NCBI GenBank assembly: GCA_031316115.1
Contig: JALDRC010000006.1
Coordinates: 62,001-126,000, forward strand
Direction: 5' to 3'
Source of the DNA: Nitrososphaeraceae archaeon
GTDB lineage: Archaea > Thermoproteota > Nitrososphaeria > Nitrososphaerales > Nitrososphaeraceae
DNA: 64,000 nucleotides
Both the position numbers and the translations under genes were made by a program. Shown here piece by piece: positions 18,405 through 27,885 of this stretch. The stretch's first letter is position 1. The number at the start of each line of letters is the position of its first letter. Below the pieces are notes generated by a model that saw only the letters and a program-made list of their open reading frames with translations, did not search any database and was not told the origin of the DNA.

Positions 18405-18986
18405 CTATTTGTTAGTTTTAATAAATTCAAAGTATAGTATTCTAATTCGTTCCAAATCACCACTGAATGTTCGTAGGAAAGATGTTGTATACTCCTCTGG
18501 ATATCCCTCATGACATTCTAATGTCACATATCCTAAAGATTCGAAAAAATTCGTAATCCAACTAATTTCATCATTTAACACTTTGTTTTCGACAGGCTGA
18601 AATAATTCGTTGGTAATTTCAGTTATTAGAATAAACGTCCCATGTTTCTTTATCTTATTATATAACAATTTATAAAACCTTTCCAAATCAGGTTTGTGAT
18701 TTTTATCTATGTATTTTGGATCAGGTAAAATATAAAATACTTGACTTATGGAATTATCTTTGAATAATGGGAGAATTTTTTCAAAATTATCATTTATCAA
18801 GTGTACGTTCTGATTTTTTATAGATGAAGATGCTTGAATAAAACGATCAGGATTAATTTCTATGCCTATATGAAATGAATCTTTTTCTTTATTAGATAAA
18901 TTTGCAACTAATTGACCATCCCCCATTCCTAAATCGAGAACTAAGCGTCTGGAAGTAGGAATTTTTGAGATAAGATCTTCGCTCAT
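18405..18986 (-). CDS. SAM-dependent methyltransferase, TrmB-like (tRNA m7G type)
   Basis: 193 residues with a Rossmann methyltransferase start: motif I LVLDLGMGDGQLV (about 15-27), motif II FHIGIEINPDRF, and the motif IV region VFYILPDPKYIDKNHKPDLE. This resembles the PDPW..K.H.KRR signature of bacterial TrmB, with the C-terminal YPEEYTTSFLRTFSGD also TrmB-like. TrmB methylates guanosine 46 of tRNA; m7G46 is uncommon in archaea, so the substrate may differ. The PDP and His are kept but the KRR arginines are changed to KPD. It diverges from the cbtA remnant with only 4 bases between start codons, so the promoters overlap the genes. Confidence 0.65.
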   Translation of the reverse strand: MSEDLISKIPTSRRLVLDLGMGDGQLVANLSNKEKDSFHIGIEINPDRFIQASSSIKNQNVHLINDNFEKILPLFKDNSISQVFYILPDPKYIDKNHKPDLERFYKLLYNKIKKHGTFILITEITNELFQPVENKVLNDEISWITNFFESLGYVTLECHEGYPEEYTTSFLRTFSGDLERIRILYFEFIKTNK

Positions 18987-18990
18987 AGTT

Positions 18991-19744
18991 GTGAATCAAA
19001 GTTTCAAAATATTATTTTTTGTATTTCAAGTAAATATTATATTGCTTCTATGTATTATTTCTGGAGCTATTTCCGTTACTATTTTAGGAATAATGAATTT
19101 AGACATCATGGAACCTGTACTTGATAAAGCAATTGGAATAGAGATACGAAATCGAGTGAAGAAACACAATCGACAAACAAGAAATACAAGGTTATTTAAT
19201 TTGGCAGAAACGTGGTCAGATAATTGCTGGGATTGTTTTAGGAGTATCGTTTGGAGCTTTACTTGGTATTTCTTTTATTTTTGGAAAAAAGATACTTCCT
19301 GGTTCAACCAATCAAAAGAAGGCCATGGCTTTAGTTGGGATCATATGGTTAGTAATTTTCTTGATTCCCATATTGAAGTATCCCGCAAATCCACCCACAG
19401 TGGGAGATCCTGAAACTATATATCAAAGACAAAACCTTTACGTAACTTTCACTATGATTTCTGGTTTTATTGCCTCAAGATTAGCTTTTATGTACCAAAG
19501 GATCGATGGAAGACCTTTAAGAAAATTTGTAATAATTTCCGTAATAGACTCTGGAATGATTGGAGGAGTATTCATAACCATGCCAAATAATCCTAATCAA
19601 ATTTTTGGCCCTATTGAGCTAGTTGAAGAATTTAGACTAGCCAGTGGATTTACTATGGGGATTTTCTGGTTAGTTCTGGGAATAACTTTTGGAAATGTGT
19701 GGGAAAAATTAAACACAGAAGGCGCTCAGATCACTACTATCTAG
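18991..19744 (+). pseudogene. cbtA: CbtA-family cobalt transporter subunit, frameshifted
   Basis: From the GTG at 18991 the frame encodes a first membrane helix and IMEPVLDKAIGIE, the early CbtA motif. The continuation DTKSSEETQSTNKK lies in another frame. From about 19190 a third frame carries the rest, WQKRGQIIAGIVLGVSFGAL, PILKYPANPPTVGDPETIYQ (the CbtA signature) and further helices up to MGIFWLVLGITFGNVWE. Two indels, near 19140 and 19185, are needed to join them. CbtA works with a small CbtB protein, and none is visible nearby. The protein would have about six helices and about 245 residues. Because the remaining codons look undamaged, sequencing error is a serious alternative. Confidence 0.8.
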
Positions 19745-19830
19745 GATCTTGCATCAATCAACTGTAAAGCTATTTTAGAAATAATAAATCATATGAAAAT
19801 ATAATTCTAAGCTACCGGAGATATCAACCA

Positions 19831-20238
19831 TCAAGATTTAAGAGGTAAAGTTTTTTGCTTACCGTATTTTTCAAATATCGATTCGAATTTTATTACTTTA
19901 TTGTTAATCAAATTCCCTTCTACATCATACAGTCTAGAAAAATTTGCTCTCATTGCAAGATTTCCACTATCATCATAAAAGCGAATGCTATAAGTTTGAC
20001 GGTTATGAGATTCATTAAATTCCTTCACGAATCTTGCTTCAGAAACTTGAGAAACATTCAGGTGGATATGCCACGGTGTAAACTCATCTCCTATGGTTAG
20101 CCACTGATCTCTTATTTTAAACTTCATATCCTTCTGCAATCTAGCTTCACATATACTAGATGTATTCTTTACAGAAAAAATAATATCTTCTTGATTCAGA
20201 ATGTCTTGAATTAAACTTGAAAATATTTCATTTATCAA
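19831..20238 (-). CDS. Cytoplasmic protein, possibly haem-related (HutX/ChuX-like pattern)
   Basis: 135 residues, no signal or membrane helix. The middle reads EFTPWHIHLNVSQVSEARFV and YSIRFYDDSGNLAMRANFSR, ending in LINNKVIKFESIFEKYG. The layout of a beta sheet with a conserved His pair, RFV, and RFYD..GN recalls haem-utilisation proteins of the HutX/ChuX type, but the similarity is only in pattern and I would not rely on it. The gene converges with the cbtA remnant. A haem A synthase homologue lies 480 bases beyond its start, in the other direction. Confidence 0.6.
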   Translation of the reverse strand: MINEIFSSLIQDILNQEDIIFSVKNTSSICEARLQKDMKFKIRDQWLTIGDEFTPWHIHLNVSQVSEARFVKEFNESHNRQTYSIRFYDDSGNLAMRANFSRLYDVEGNLINNKVIKFESIFEKYGKQKTLPLKS

Positions 20239-20716
20239 TTATTTCATAAATATTTTCTTGAACTAATAAATCATGGTATGAGTCAAAGATAAAGAGTTTA
20301 TATAAATCCTATTTAAGATATATGCAATGATATCTATGTATGAGGTATATACACAATCTAAATTTAAGTAATTTAAAACATTAAATTAGTCTTTTGAAAA
20401 GAAAACAAAAATTAAATTGAGATATGACATTCTAACCTACATATTTTGAAGATTTAATATTCTAGGCCAGTTAAAAATAAGTTAAATATTTATTTTCAAG
20501 AAAAAGCGAAGAAATAGACAGTTAAATAATTACTAATTACTAACACATCAGAATTTTTCTAATTTAATCTTTTTTTATACTGTAATAATTTCTTATAGAT
20601 AATAAATACTATATGTAATAGGATAACAATACTGTAGTAATAGGCGTAAATATGTAACAATAAATTATTTTACCTCATTAAAAAAATTATTATTATCAAT
20701 GAAATAAAGCTTTGTA
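20239..20716. other. Divergent intergenic region
   Basis: A+T-rich with many TAAT/TTAT strings, serving as promoter space for two divergent genes. No structured element was recognised. Confidence 0.35.
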
Positions 20717-21175
20717 ATGATGCAAGAAAAAGGAAAGCTCCCAACCAAAATGGTATGTTTATCTTTTGCTTCTTTATCGTTAACTTATTCCATTATGTTA
20801 ATAGGAGTGTATATTACATCATCACATCAGGGACTATCCTGTCCTGATTGGCCTTTATGTCCAAATGGTTTTGATTTACCTTCATCCAAATACTTTTTTG
20901 AACATTTTCACAGATTATTAGTATTGATAACAAGTTCTTTTATCTTTGCAACGGCCATATATTCAATTAGGAAACCGAGACAAATAAAAAATCCTGCGGT
21001 TATCGCAGGAATTATTGTCGTAGTACAAATTTTATTAGGAATGTTTGTCGTAAATTCTAAATTACAAGCGGTAATCGTTGCTGGACATCTTGGAACTGGG
21101 ATGATATTATTTGCCATGTTATTGCTGACGTTTATTTATTCCTATAAGCAATGGAAAAATAATATTAAAGTATAA
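20717..21175 (+). CDS. ctaA: Half-size haem A synthase (CtaA/COX15 family), copy 1
   Basis: 152 residues (149 from the second ATG codon) with four transmembrane helices. The extracytoplasmic loop GLSCPDWPLCPNGFDLPS carries the Cys pair 42/48 known from CtaA. The haem-ligand candidates are His65 in EHFHRLL and His124 in AGHLGTG. Bacterial CtaA has eight helices in two halves; archaeal versions with four, as in Aeropyrum, are known and probably dimerise. CtaA oxidises haem O to haem A for the terminal oxidase. This copy lies about 16 kb from the oxidase cluster, where a second half-size paralogue is found. Start codons at 20717 and 20720 are both possible. Confidence 0.9.
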   Translation: MMQEKGKLPTKMVCLSFASLSLTYSIMLIGVYITSSHQGLSCPDWPLCPNGFDLPSSKYFFEHFHRLLVLITSSFIFATAIYSIRKPRQIKNPAVIAGIIVVVQILLGMFVVNSKLQAVIVAGHLGTGMILFAMLLLTFIYSYKQWKNNIKV

Positions 21176-21333
21176 CATTGTGTAGTGTCTATTCTACATA
21201 CATATAATATTATCATCAGTAATTTAGAATTAATAATAACCATTATATGCACTAGTGAGATTTTTAATGAGTTACCTATAACATAACTAGTATGGATTTA
21301 TTTTACCATCTTGTAATACATTTTCGAGTAAAT

Positions 21334-21492
21334 ATGGTAAATGAAGTATCATTATTAAATAATAACTCTATTATAAGGACTTACATAGAAGTGTCAAAAA
21401 CAAGATTTGAAAAATATATCTCTAATGTACCAGTAGATACGATAGATGTGATAAAGTACCATCTAGCAAATGATCAAAATTCAGTAGAATAG
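21334..21492 (+). CDS. Small protein, unknown function
   Basis: 52 residues from the ATG at 21334; the frame is open to 21292. The sequence contains SIIRTYIEVSKTRFEKYISN and VDTIDVIKYHLAND, two probable amphipathic helices. Codon use is like the neighbours and the frame ends cleanly. No family recognised; a chance frame cannot be excluded. Confidence 0.35.
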   Translation: MVNEVSLLNNNSIIRTYIEVSKTRFEKYISNVPVDTIDVIKYHLANDQNSVE

Positions 21493-21993
21493 AATAAAGA
21501 TCAAAAATATCTTTGATTTATTTTTATTAGTTCACTCATAATGATATTTTTATTTAATATAAAAAAGTCTTTAGCAATGAAAGTATTGCAAATGAGTAAT
21601 TTAGTGTAAACTATTTAACCTCTAGATAAAACTTTTAAAATTAATAAAAATAAAATTTCAGTTTGGAAAAAAGGTAATTTAGGAAAAAATTGGATTCTAA
21701 AAATATTAAATGATAAAATAATTAAAGTTATAATGATATTTCTCTTCTCATTTGAATGCAGAAATATAAAGAATTTCATTAAATATTTATCACAAAAAAA
21801 AGGATTTTTCACACTGCTTTGATGTGAGTTGATCATGTATAAGCTTTTTTTTATAACTTTTCTATTTTTTTACTCTTGTCACAAAAAATAATAAATAATT
21901 ATGAACTTTTGGGAATAATAAAAGATATCAGTAAAAGTAATGAAATATTTTGGGACATAGAATCAAGACAAGTTAAGTAATTTTGAGCGAATT
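21493..21993. other. Gene-free A+T-rich stretch
   Basis: A 73-codon minus-strand frame (21615-21836) is Phe/Ile/Leu-rich noise in my view. No structured element seen. Confidence 0.4.
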
Positions 21994-22779
21994 TCATTTA
22001 TTATTTTTCAAGTGTTCCTGATGTATTCGGATTATTTCTTCGTAACCCTCAGAAAAATCTTTATTTATACTTTTAATTAGATCTATAAACTTTGCATCGG
22101 TAGATAATATCCCTTTCATTTTTGATTCCAGTTCATAGATTGTTACTTTAACATCTTCTTTAAGTTCTGGATTAAGGGCTAAGAGATTAGTATCATTATA
22201 CATTATTATCAATTTGAAACCTAGTCTTCTAATTAGCCATTCTAAATCAAATTTTAATCGATTAGTAATTTTTACTTTATCTTCTTCTTTGGATGATGAA
22301 TTAATATCTTGTATCGCATTCATTGTGATATTGCAACATTCTTGTATGTAATTAGTAAGCTGAGAATAAAATCGCCCTGTTGAAGTCTTGATAGTTTTTT
22401 CTTCAAAAAATTGATAAACAATAGTTTGTAAGATAATATCTTCTTTATATTTAATTAAAAATTGTGGAGGATAAATAGTAATATTTAAAAAAATATGAAA
22501 TAAACCAAAAGTTGTAATTCTGAAACTTTTTGAACTGCTAAGAAACTTTCCTTTAGTTATTTCGAGAAGTCCGATGTCCTCTAATGAACCGGATATAAGC
22601 GATGTAGGATCCCTTCCATCATGAGCCGAATTTCTTAGCTTTAGATAAGATTTAATTTTGAATGCCTGATCATGACCACTTAAAAGTTTAAATAAAAAAG
22701 TTCGTTGTTCTGTAGTCAGATTCTGTTTCTTGTAGGACAATAACGATCGAATATAATCTGAATAGACCATGACTTGCAT
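21994..22779 (-). CDS. Hypothetical protein with winged-helix-like N-terminus
   Basis: 261 residues, soluble. The region about 20-105 (TTEQRTFLFKLLSGHDQAFK, then LEDIGLLEITKGKFLSSSKS and FRITTFGLFHIFLNI) has the alternating helix and strand pattern of a winged helix with a T.FGLFHIF segment, as seen in many thaumarchaeal regulators of unknown target. The C-terminal 140 residues are helical and could form a dimerisation coil. No enzymatic motif. DNA binding is an inference from the pattern. Confidence 0.6.
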   Translation of the reverse strand: MQVMVYSDYIRSLLSYKKQNLTTEQRTFLFKLLSGHDQAFKIKSYLKLRNSAHDGRDPTSLISGSLEDIGLLEITKGKFLSSSKSFRITTFGLFHIFLNITIYPPQFLIKYKEDIILQTIVYQFFEEKTIKTSTGRFYSQLTNYIQECCNITMNAIQDINSSSKEEDKVKITNRLKFDLEWLIRRLGFKLIIMYNDTNLLALNPELKEDVKVTIYELESKMKGILSTDAKFIDLIKSINKDFSEGYEEIIRIHQEHLKNNK

Positions 22780-22986
22780 AAGGTATGATAGAAACGGATT
22801 TATAAAATTAATTATAATACTTAGAATTATTACTTTAGCTTAATCTATGTCTTATCTTCATTATTGATTTCGATGTTTTTTCTTAAAAAACAATATTTGT
22901 CTATGCGTGGCATTTATTTCTCAGGTCAAATCTATTATAATCGATATGTTCATTAGGAATTTGAATTTAAAATAGAATATACATCC

Positions 22987-23328
22987 CTAAGAGGGAAATT
23001 CAATTGATAATTTCTCTAGCTCTAAGATTGGGATATAAATCGAATGTGATTCTGTTCCGAGTTGATTAATAAATTCATATTTACCATTTATCTTGTTAAG
23101 CTGAATGAATTTTTTTTGAGGTTTTTCATTTAAAATAATATAATGAATTAAACTACTTCCTATGGAACTATTGTATATGAACAAAATATCATTATTATTA
23201 TCTTTGATATGGTAAAGTAGAGAGTTGATGCCTAAGGCTGATTGCGAAGATGAAAGTATTATTTTTAACATATCTTCAAGATTATTATATTTTAAAAATT
23301 TGAAGTCGGAAGCTAATTTTTTTTGCAC
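22987..23328 (-). CDS. Small cytoplasmic protein, unknown function
   Basis: 113 residues; helix-rich N-terminus (SDFKFLKYNNLEDMLKIILS) and a beta-rich rest with DILFIYNSSIGSSLIHYIIL and HSIYIPILELEKLSIEF. No motifs. It is transcribed away from the DNA methyltransferase gene 145 bases beyond its start; it is too short to be a typical restriction endonuclease and has no PD-(D/E)xK pattern. Confidence 0.5.
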   Translation of the reverse strand: MQKKLASDFKFLKYNNLEDMLKIILSSSQSALGINSLLYHIKDNNNDILFIYNSSIGSSLIHYIILNEKPQKKFIQLNKINGKYEFINQLGTESHSIYIPILELEKLSIEFPS

Positions 23329-23472
23329 CTATATTTAAAATATCTACCCATTATTAGACCTTGCTAATTGATATGGAATGATATTAGTTGACTTACTTAT
23401 TTTTTCCAAGGATCGTGTATTTTTTAAACCTAATTTAAAAAAAAATATTAAACAAAAAAGTCAATAATTTTT

Positions 23473-24303
23473 GTGATAAAATTAAACAAAATATATAACA
23501 TGGATTGTTTAGCTTTTTTAGAGCAATTACAAGAAGAAAAAAATATAAAGTTAGATGTAATTGTAACTTCACCTCCTTATAATATAAATAAATCTTACAC
23601 AAAATACAATGATAAAAGGGATATAAATGATTATCTTAATTGGTTACAAAATATAGCAGTTAAAAGTTTGAAGGTATTAAAAGATGACGGATCTTTTTTC
23701 CTAAATATTGGAAACACCTTAAAAGATCCTCTCGTACCTTTTTACATAGCAAATAGATTCACAGAAGTTGGATATAAAATACAGAATACAATTCATTGGA
23801 TAAAATCAATCTCGTTTGAGGGTCAAGATATCGGAAAAACTAATAGATTAAAAGAAAATACTTCTATTGGACATTTCAAACCTATAATGAGTAAGAGGTT
23901 TTTAAGCGATCTACATGAATATATTTTTCATTTTACAAAAAATGGTGATCTGGTCCTGGACAAAATGGCAATTGGTGTTACATATCAAGATAAAACGAAT
24001 ATTGGAAGATGGAAATCTGCTACAAGGGATAAAAGAGATAGAGGAAACAATTGGTTTATTCCTTATGAAACGATTCAAGAAAAAAGACCACATCCAGCAA
24101 TTTTTCCGAAAAAAATTCCATATATGTGTATTAAGTTGCATGGCATAAAAGAAAATATGATCGTATACGATCCTTTTATGGGTATAGGTTCTACAGCACT
24201 CGCATGTATAGATTTGGGAGTTAAATACTGTGGTACTGAGATTGATAGTAATTACATCAAGATCGCAAACGAAAATATAAAAAATGTAATAGATGATATT
24301 TAA
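23473..24303 (+). CDS. DNA methyltransferase (N4-cytosine or N6-adenine, beta class), apparently orphan
   Basis: 276 residues. The catalytic motif IV TSPPYN is at 32-37 and the SAM-binding motif I DPFMGIGST at 233-241 near the C-terminus, the order of the beta class. SPPY is more common in N4-cytosine enzymes, but N6-adenine enzymes of this class also carry it. The stretch between (130-215) serves as target-recognition region. No restriction endonuclease is seen on either side, so the enzyme may be a solitary methylase used for regulation or defence against a foreign nuclease. GTG start at 23473. Lower G+C and Lys/Asn-rich composition are like the neighbours, so no sign of very recent transfer. 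Confidence 0.9.
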   Translation: MIKLNKIYNMDCLAFLEQLQEEKNIKLDVIVTSPPYNINKSYTKYNDKRDINDYLNWLQNIAVKSLKVLKDDGSFFLNIGNTLKDPLVPFYIANRFTEVGYKIQNTIHWIKSISFEGQDIGKTNRLKENTSIGHFKPIMSKRFLSDLHEYIFHFTKNGDLVLDKMAIGVTYQDKTNIGRWKSATRDKRDRGNNWFIPYETIQEKRPHPAIFPKKIPYMCIKLHGIKENMIVYDPFMGIGSTALACIDLGVKYCGTEIDSNYIKIANENIKNVIDDI

Positions 24304-24380
24304 GTTATTATTTTCATAAACTTAATAGCAAAAAAATAAATATTCAAAATTATTTGATTACTCGTCAATAAATCTATGGA

Positions 24381-27300
24381 TTAAAATACTGAAATACTTA
24401 ATTCTTTTCCGTCGATATCGATTTTTTTATATTCTACATCATCTAATTCTTGCTCAGACATAACCAACGATCGAACTCTTACAAGATAAATCAATTCATC
24501 CTTAAATTGTGATAATGATGAAATTTCATTTGTATCCAATTTTGCTACATGGGCTGTAGAGAGTATTTCAGTAGGATTATAGGATTTTTCCTTCCTTAAC
24601 TGTTGTAGATTTCTAGCTAAATCTCTCAAAAGACCTTTGATAATCAACACAGGATCACGTAATGAAGAGATGAATATCATAAAATTTTCTCTCTCTGCGC
24701 TTACAAATCCATCTATTGTATTGAATGATATATCTATATCATCTCTGGAGATATCAATAGAAGAAGACATATCATGATTATATTTCATGTTAAAAGTATC
24801 TGAATTTTGTAAGGATCTTAAAACAGTAACCTTATCAATTTTTTCAAAGGAACTGGTTACCTTTCCAATGTCAGATTTTACCTTTGGAGCTATATTCTTT
24901 TTTACCAAAGAAACGTTTGGTATGATAGGATTACCGGTTTGTAATAGTCCAAGAACTTTTTCAATTTTATCATTTGCAGATATTTGTTTTATTTGAATTG
25001 TTTCAACATTTAACTGATTTTTTAATATTTCTGAAATTTCAGGGTTTAAAAGTTCTTGTTCAAGTGAAATATCTTTAAGATTATTTTTGTCATAAAAGTT
25101 ACAGATTATGATCGTTGAAATTGGCCAACGGCGTTTTAGTTTTGCCTTCATCCTGGCAGAATTGGATATTGAAATGATACTCTTTATTTTTTCAAAAGTA
25201 TTTTCTAGATCATCATTTAAAAAATATTTTAGCGTGTCAGGCCATTTACTAAGAAGTATACTTGTCTTTTCTATATCTTCTTTATTATTTAAAAAACAAT
25301 TGAGATAGAGATAATCTGTAAGGAATGGAGAAATAGGATGGAGAACTATGTCTATTTTTTCAAGAACATAATCTAAAATTGTAAATATGGTTAACCTCCT
25401 GTTAATTTGTTCTATGCTGTCATTCCAGATATCGTTCCTAGTTAGTGGAATATAAGTTTGACTAATATTATTGATAATAAAATCTTCAATGGCTTTTGCA
25501 GCTTCGTGAAACTTACAAGTTTCATAATAAGTATTTACGTTATAAATAAGCTTTTGTAAAACAGACAATAACCACCTTTCAGGAAGTTCTAACAGATTAT
25601 TATCTTTGATCCATTGAAGGTTATGAGTTGTTCTATTAAAATTGTCCAAAACACTATTTTGTTTTAAATAAACATGAAGATAATACAATGTACTTAATAT
25701 CTGATAAGGTCTAGAACTCATTTCTTTAATACTAAAATTTAATGCTTCAATTGGAGATGATTTCCATATAAAATAGAATCGAATCAAGTCAACGGGGTGT
25801 TGATCTAGTAGCAATGCGGCATCAACGACATTCCCTGCACTTTTGCTCATTTTGTTTCCCTTTTCATCCAAGACATGTCCTTGAAACAGAAAAGATTTGA
25901 ATGGTGCTATCGAATCATCATTTAATATGACATTTTCCATCAATAGAGAATAAGACCATCCTCTTGTTTGATCTATACCCTCTGTCAAAAATATTGCAGG
26001 GATTAGTTTGTTGTACTCATCGTTACTAAATGAAGCATATGGAGCTGATCCGCTGTTATGCCATGTATCCAGTACAAAAGGTTCCCTTTCCATTCTTGTG
26101 TTACATTTAAGACAATACAATTCTACCCTGTCTATCCATGGTCTATGCAATTCAAAGTGACAATGGTTAGATGTGGATTTAATATCAGAATCAGTTTTGT
26201 CTGGATCAGATTTTAAGATAATTTCAGAATCGATTTTGTATAAAAGATTCCTGGATCTTTCTACAAGAATTTTTCGATCTGATATTAATTCTTTTTCTCC
26301 ACAATTTTGGCAAGTCCATATTGGAAGGGGAGTTCCCCAAATTCGTTCCCTTGAAATACACCAAGGAACCTTTTCTTTAATGATTTCAATGAACCTATTT
26401 TTAGGGGCTTCATAAAAATACTCTACAGAACTGGCTGCTTGAAGTGGTTTATCTCCTAATTGGTCGATCATATAGAAATACTCCCTCCTTGCCAACCATA
26501 CCAGTTTATGATGAGATCGCCAACAAGTAGGATATTGATGCTTTATCTTGCTAATTTTTACTGTATGTGCTAACTGGTTCATTATCTCTACAACTCTATG
26601 ATCTGCATCACGGACAAAAAGATCTTTAAACTCACCTGCGTTTTCAGTGAATGTTGCTTTATCATCAATTGGTACAAAAATCGGAACTTTTCTTTTTTTA
26701 GCAATGTTAAAATCATCTTCTCCATTTGCTGGTGAGAGATGAACTATTCCACTACCAGTAGTTATATCTACCATATCCTCAGCCACTACGAAGTGGATCG
26801 ATTTCGAATCTGCTAGTTCCTTTAATCCCGGAATAAGATCTAATAAAGGATGAATATAATATGATCCTTCAAGTGTATTTCCTTTTACACTCTTAATTGC
26901 TGCATAATTATCGATATGAAGCTCCTTCATTAATTCATGTAATCTTTCCTCACCTATTATCCAGATTTCATTTTGTACTTTTACATACACATAGTTTGCT
27001 TCAGGGTTTACTCCAGTTAGTTCATCTGTTATTAATGTAAAAGGCATAGTAGTCCAGACTATTAGATACACATCTTCTTCCACAAGTTTAACTTTGTAGT
27101 AAAAGGAAGGATCTTCGACAGTAGCATATCCTTGATTGACTTCAGCATTACTCAAAGATGTTTGACAAGAGGGACAGAATGGTACAACTCTAAATCCTTC
27201 TTGCAAAATTTTGCTATCCCACGCTTTTTTTAAATATGACCACTCTCTCTCTATATAATCATCAGAGAAAGTCCAATAGGCATTTTCATAATCAAAGGAC

Positions 27301-27734
27301 ATGCCTAGGAGTTTATCAACGTGTAGCCATTTTCCATTATATTTTTTGACTAGAGCCTTACATGCTTCGACTATACTTTCTATTCCAACCCTTTTGATAT
27401 TATCAGTCTTATTTCCAGTTAGGCCAAGTTCCTTTTCGACCTGAAGTTCTACCGGTAAACCTTGTGTGTCCCACCCAGGTCTAAAAATAACCTGATTTTG
27501 TTTTAAAGTAGTATACCTATACCAAAGATCTTTGATAATTCGTCCTCTTAAATGTCCTACATGAGGTTCTCCATTCATTGTAGGAGGGCCATCTACATAT
27601 CCTATTAATTTATGATTGTTCCTATTAGCTATTTGATTTTTTATAAAGTCATTGAATTGCAGTTGTTCATAGTTTTCCCTAATTTGTTTTTCAATTTTTT
27701 TTGCATTGAATTGTGAATCAAAGATCATAAACAT
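24381..27734 (-). CDS. ileS: Isoleucyl-tRNA synthetase
   Basis: 1117 residues, the usual length for an archaeal/eukaryotic-type IleRS. The class I signature HIGH appears as PHVGH (57-61) in PTMNGEPHVGHLRGR, and KMSKS is found as GNKMSKSAGNVVD (about 630). The editing domain contains the WTTMPFTL and DFNIAKKR regions, and WDTQGLPVE is also typical. A zinc-site CPSCQTS lies in the N-terminal part and a CQNCGEKE...LKCNTR ribbon in the middle. The enzyme charges tRNA-Ile in the cytoplasm. The start ATG at 27734 has a second in-frame ATG two codons later; either gives the same core. It converges with the methyltransferase gene. Confidence 0.97.
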   Translation of the reverse strand: MFMIFDSQFNAKKIEKQIRENYEQLQFNDFIKNQIANRNNHKLIGYVDGPPTMNGEPHVGHLRGRIIKDLWYRYTTLKQNQVIFRPGWDTQGLPVELQVEKELGLTGNKTDNIKRVGIESIVEACKALVKKYNGKWLHVDKLLGMSFDYENAYWTFSDDYIEREWSYLKKAWDSKILQEGFRVVPFCPSCQTSLSNAEVNQGYATVEDPSFYYKVKLVEEDVYLIVWTTMPFTLITDELTGVNPEANYVYVKVQNEIWIIGEERLHELMKELHIDNYAAIKSVKGNTLEGSYYIHPLLDLIPGLKELADSKSIHFVVAEDMVDITTGSGIVHLSPANGEDDFNIAKKRKVPIFVPIDDKATFTENAGEFKDLFVRDADHRVVEIMNQLAHTVKISKIKHQYPTCWRSHHKLVWLARREYFYMIDQLGDKPLQAASSVEYFYEAPKNRFIEIIKEKVPWCISRERIWGTPLPIWTCQNCGEKELISDRKILVERSRNLLYKIDSEIILKSDPDKTDSDIKSTSNHCHFELHRPWIDRVELYCLKCNTRMEREPFVLDTWHNSGSAPYASFSNDEYNKLIPAIFLTEGIDQTRGWSYSLLMENVILNDDSIAPFKSFLFQGHVLDEKGNKMSKSAGNVVDAALLLDQHPVDLIRFYFIWKSSPIEALNFSIKEMSSRPYQILSTLYYLHVYLKQNSVLDNFNRTTHNLQWIKDNNLLELPERWLLSVLQKLIYNVNTYYETCKFHEAAKAIEDFIINNISQTYIPLTRNDIWNDSIEQINRRLTIFTILDYVLEKIDIVLHPISPFLTDYLYLNCFLNNKEDIEKTSILLSKWPDTLKYFLNDDLENTFEKIKSIISISNSARMKAKLKRRWPISTIIICNFYDKNNLKDISLEQELLNPEISEILKNQLNVETIQIKQISANDKIEKVLGLLQTGNPIIPNVSLVKKNIAPKVKSDIGKVTSSFEKIDKVTVLRSLQNSDTFNMKYNHDMSSSIDISRDDIDISFNTIDGFVSAERENFMIFISSLRDPVLIIKGLLRDLARNLQQLRKEKSYNPTEILSTAHVAKLDTNEISSLSQFKDELIYLVRVRSLVMSEQELDDVEYKKIDIDGKELSISVF

Positions 27735-27885
27735 AAGAAGATTCTTACATCCATTCTTTATGTTTTTTGATGGTTTTTAATTAGTGATTTGAAGATTGGA
27801 ATTACAAAAAATATATGAATACCAGGTTATGATTTACGATGTATCTTTCGTATTAGAAAAAACAAATTATAGATAAATAATGTGA

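Noticed and set aside
21615-21836. 73-codon minus-strand frame
   Set aside because: Composition is that expected from random A+T-rich DNA.
22987-24303. Restriction-modification pair formed by the methyltransferase and the 113-residue protein
   Set aside because: The small protein has no nuclease motif and is transcribed in the other direction.
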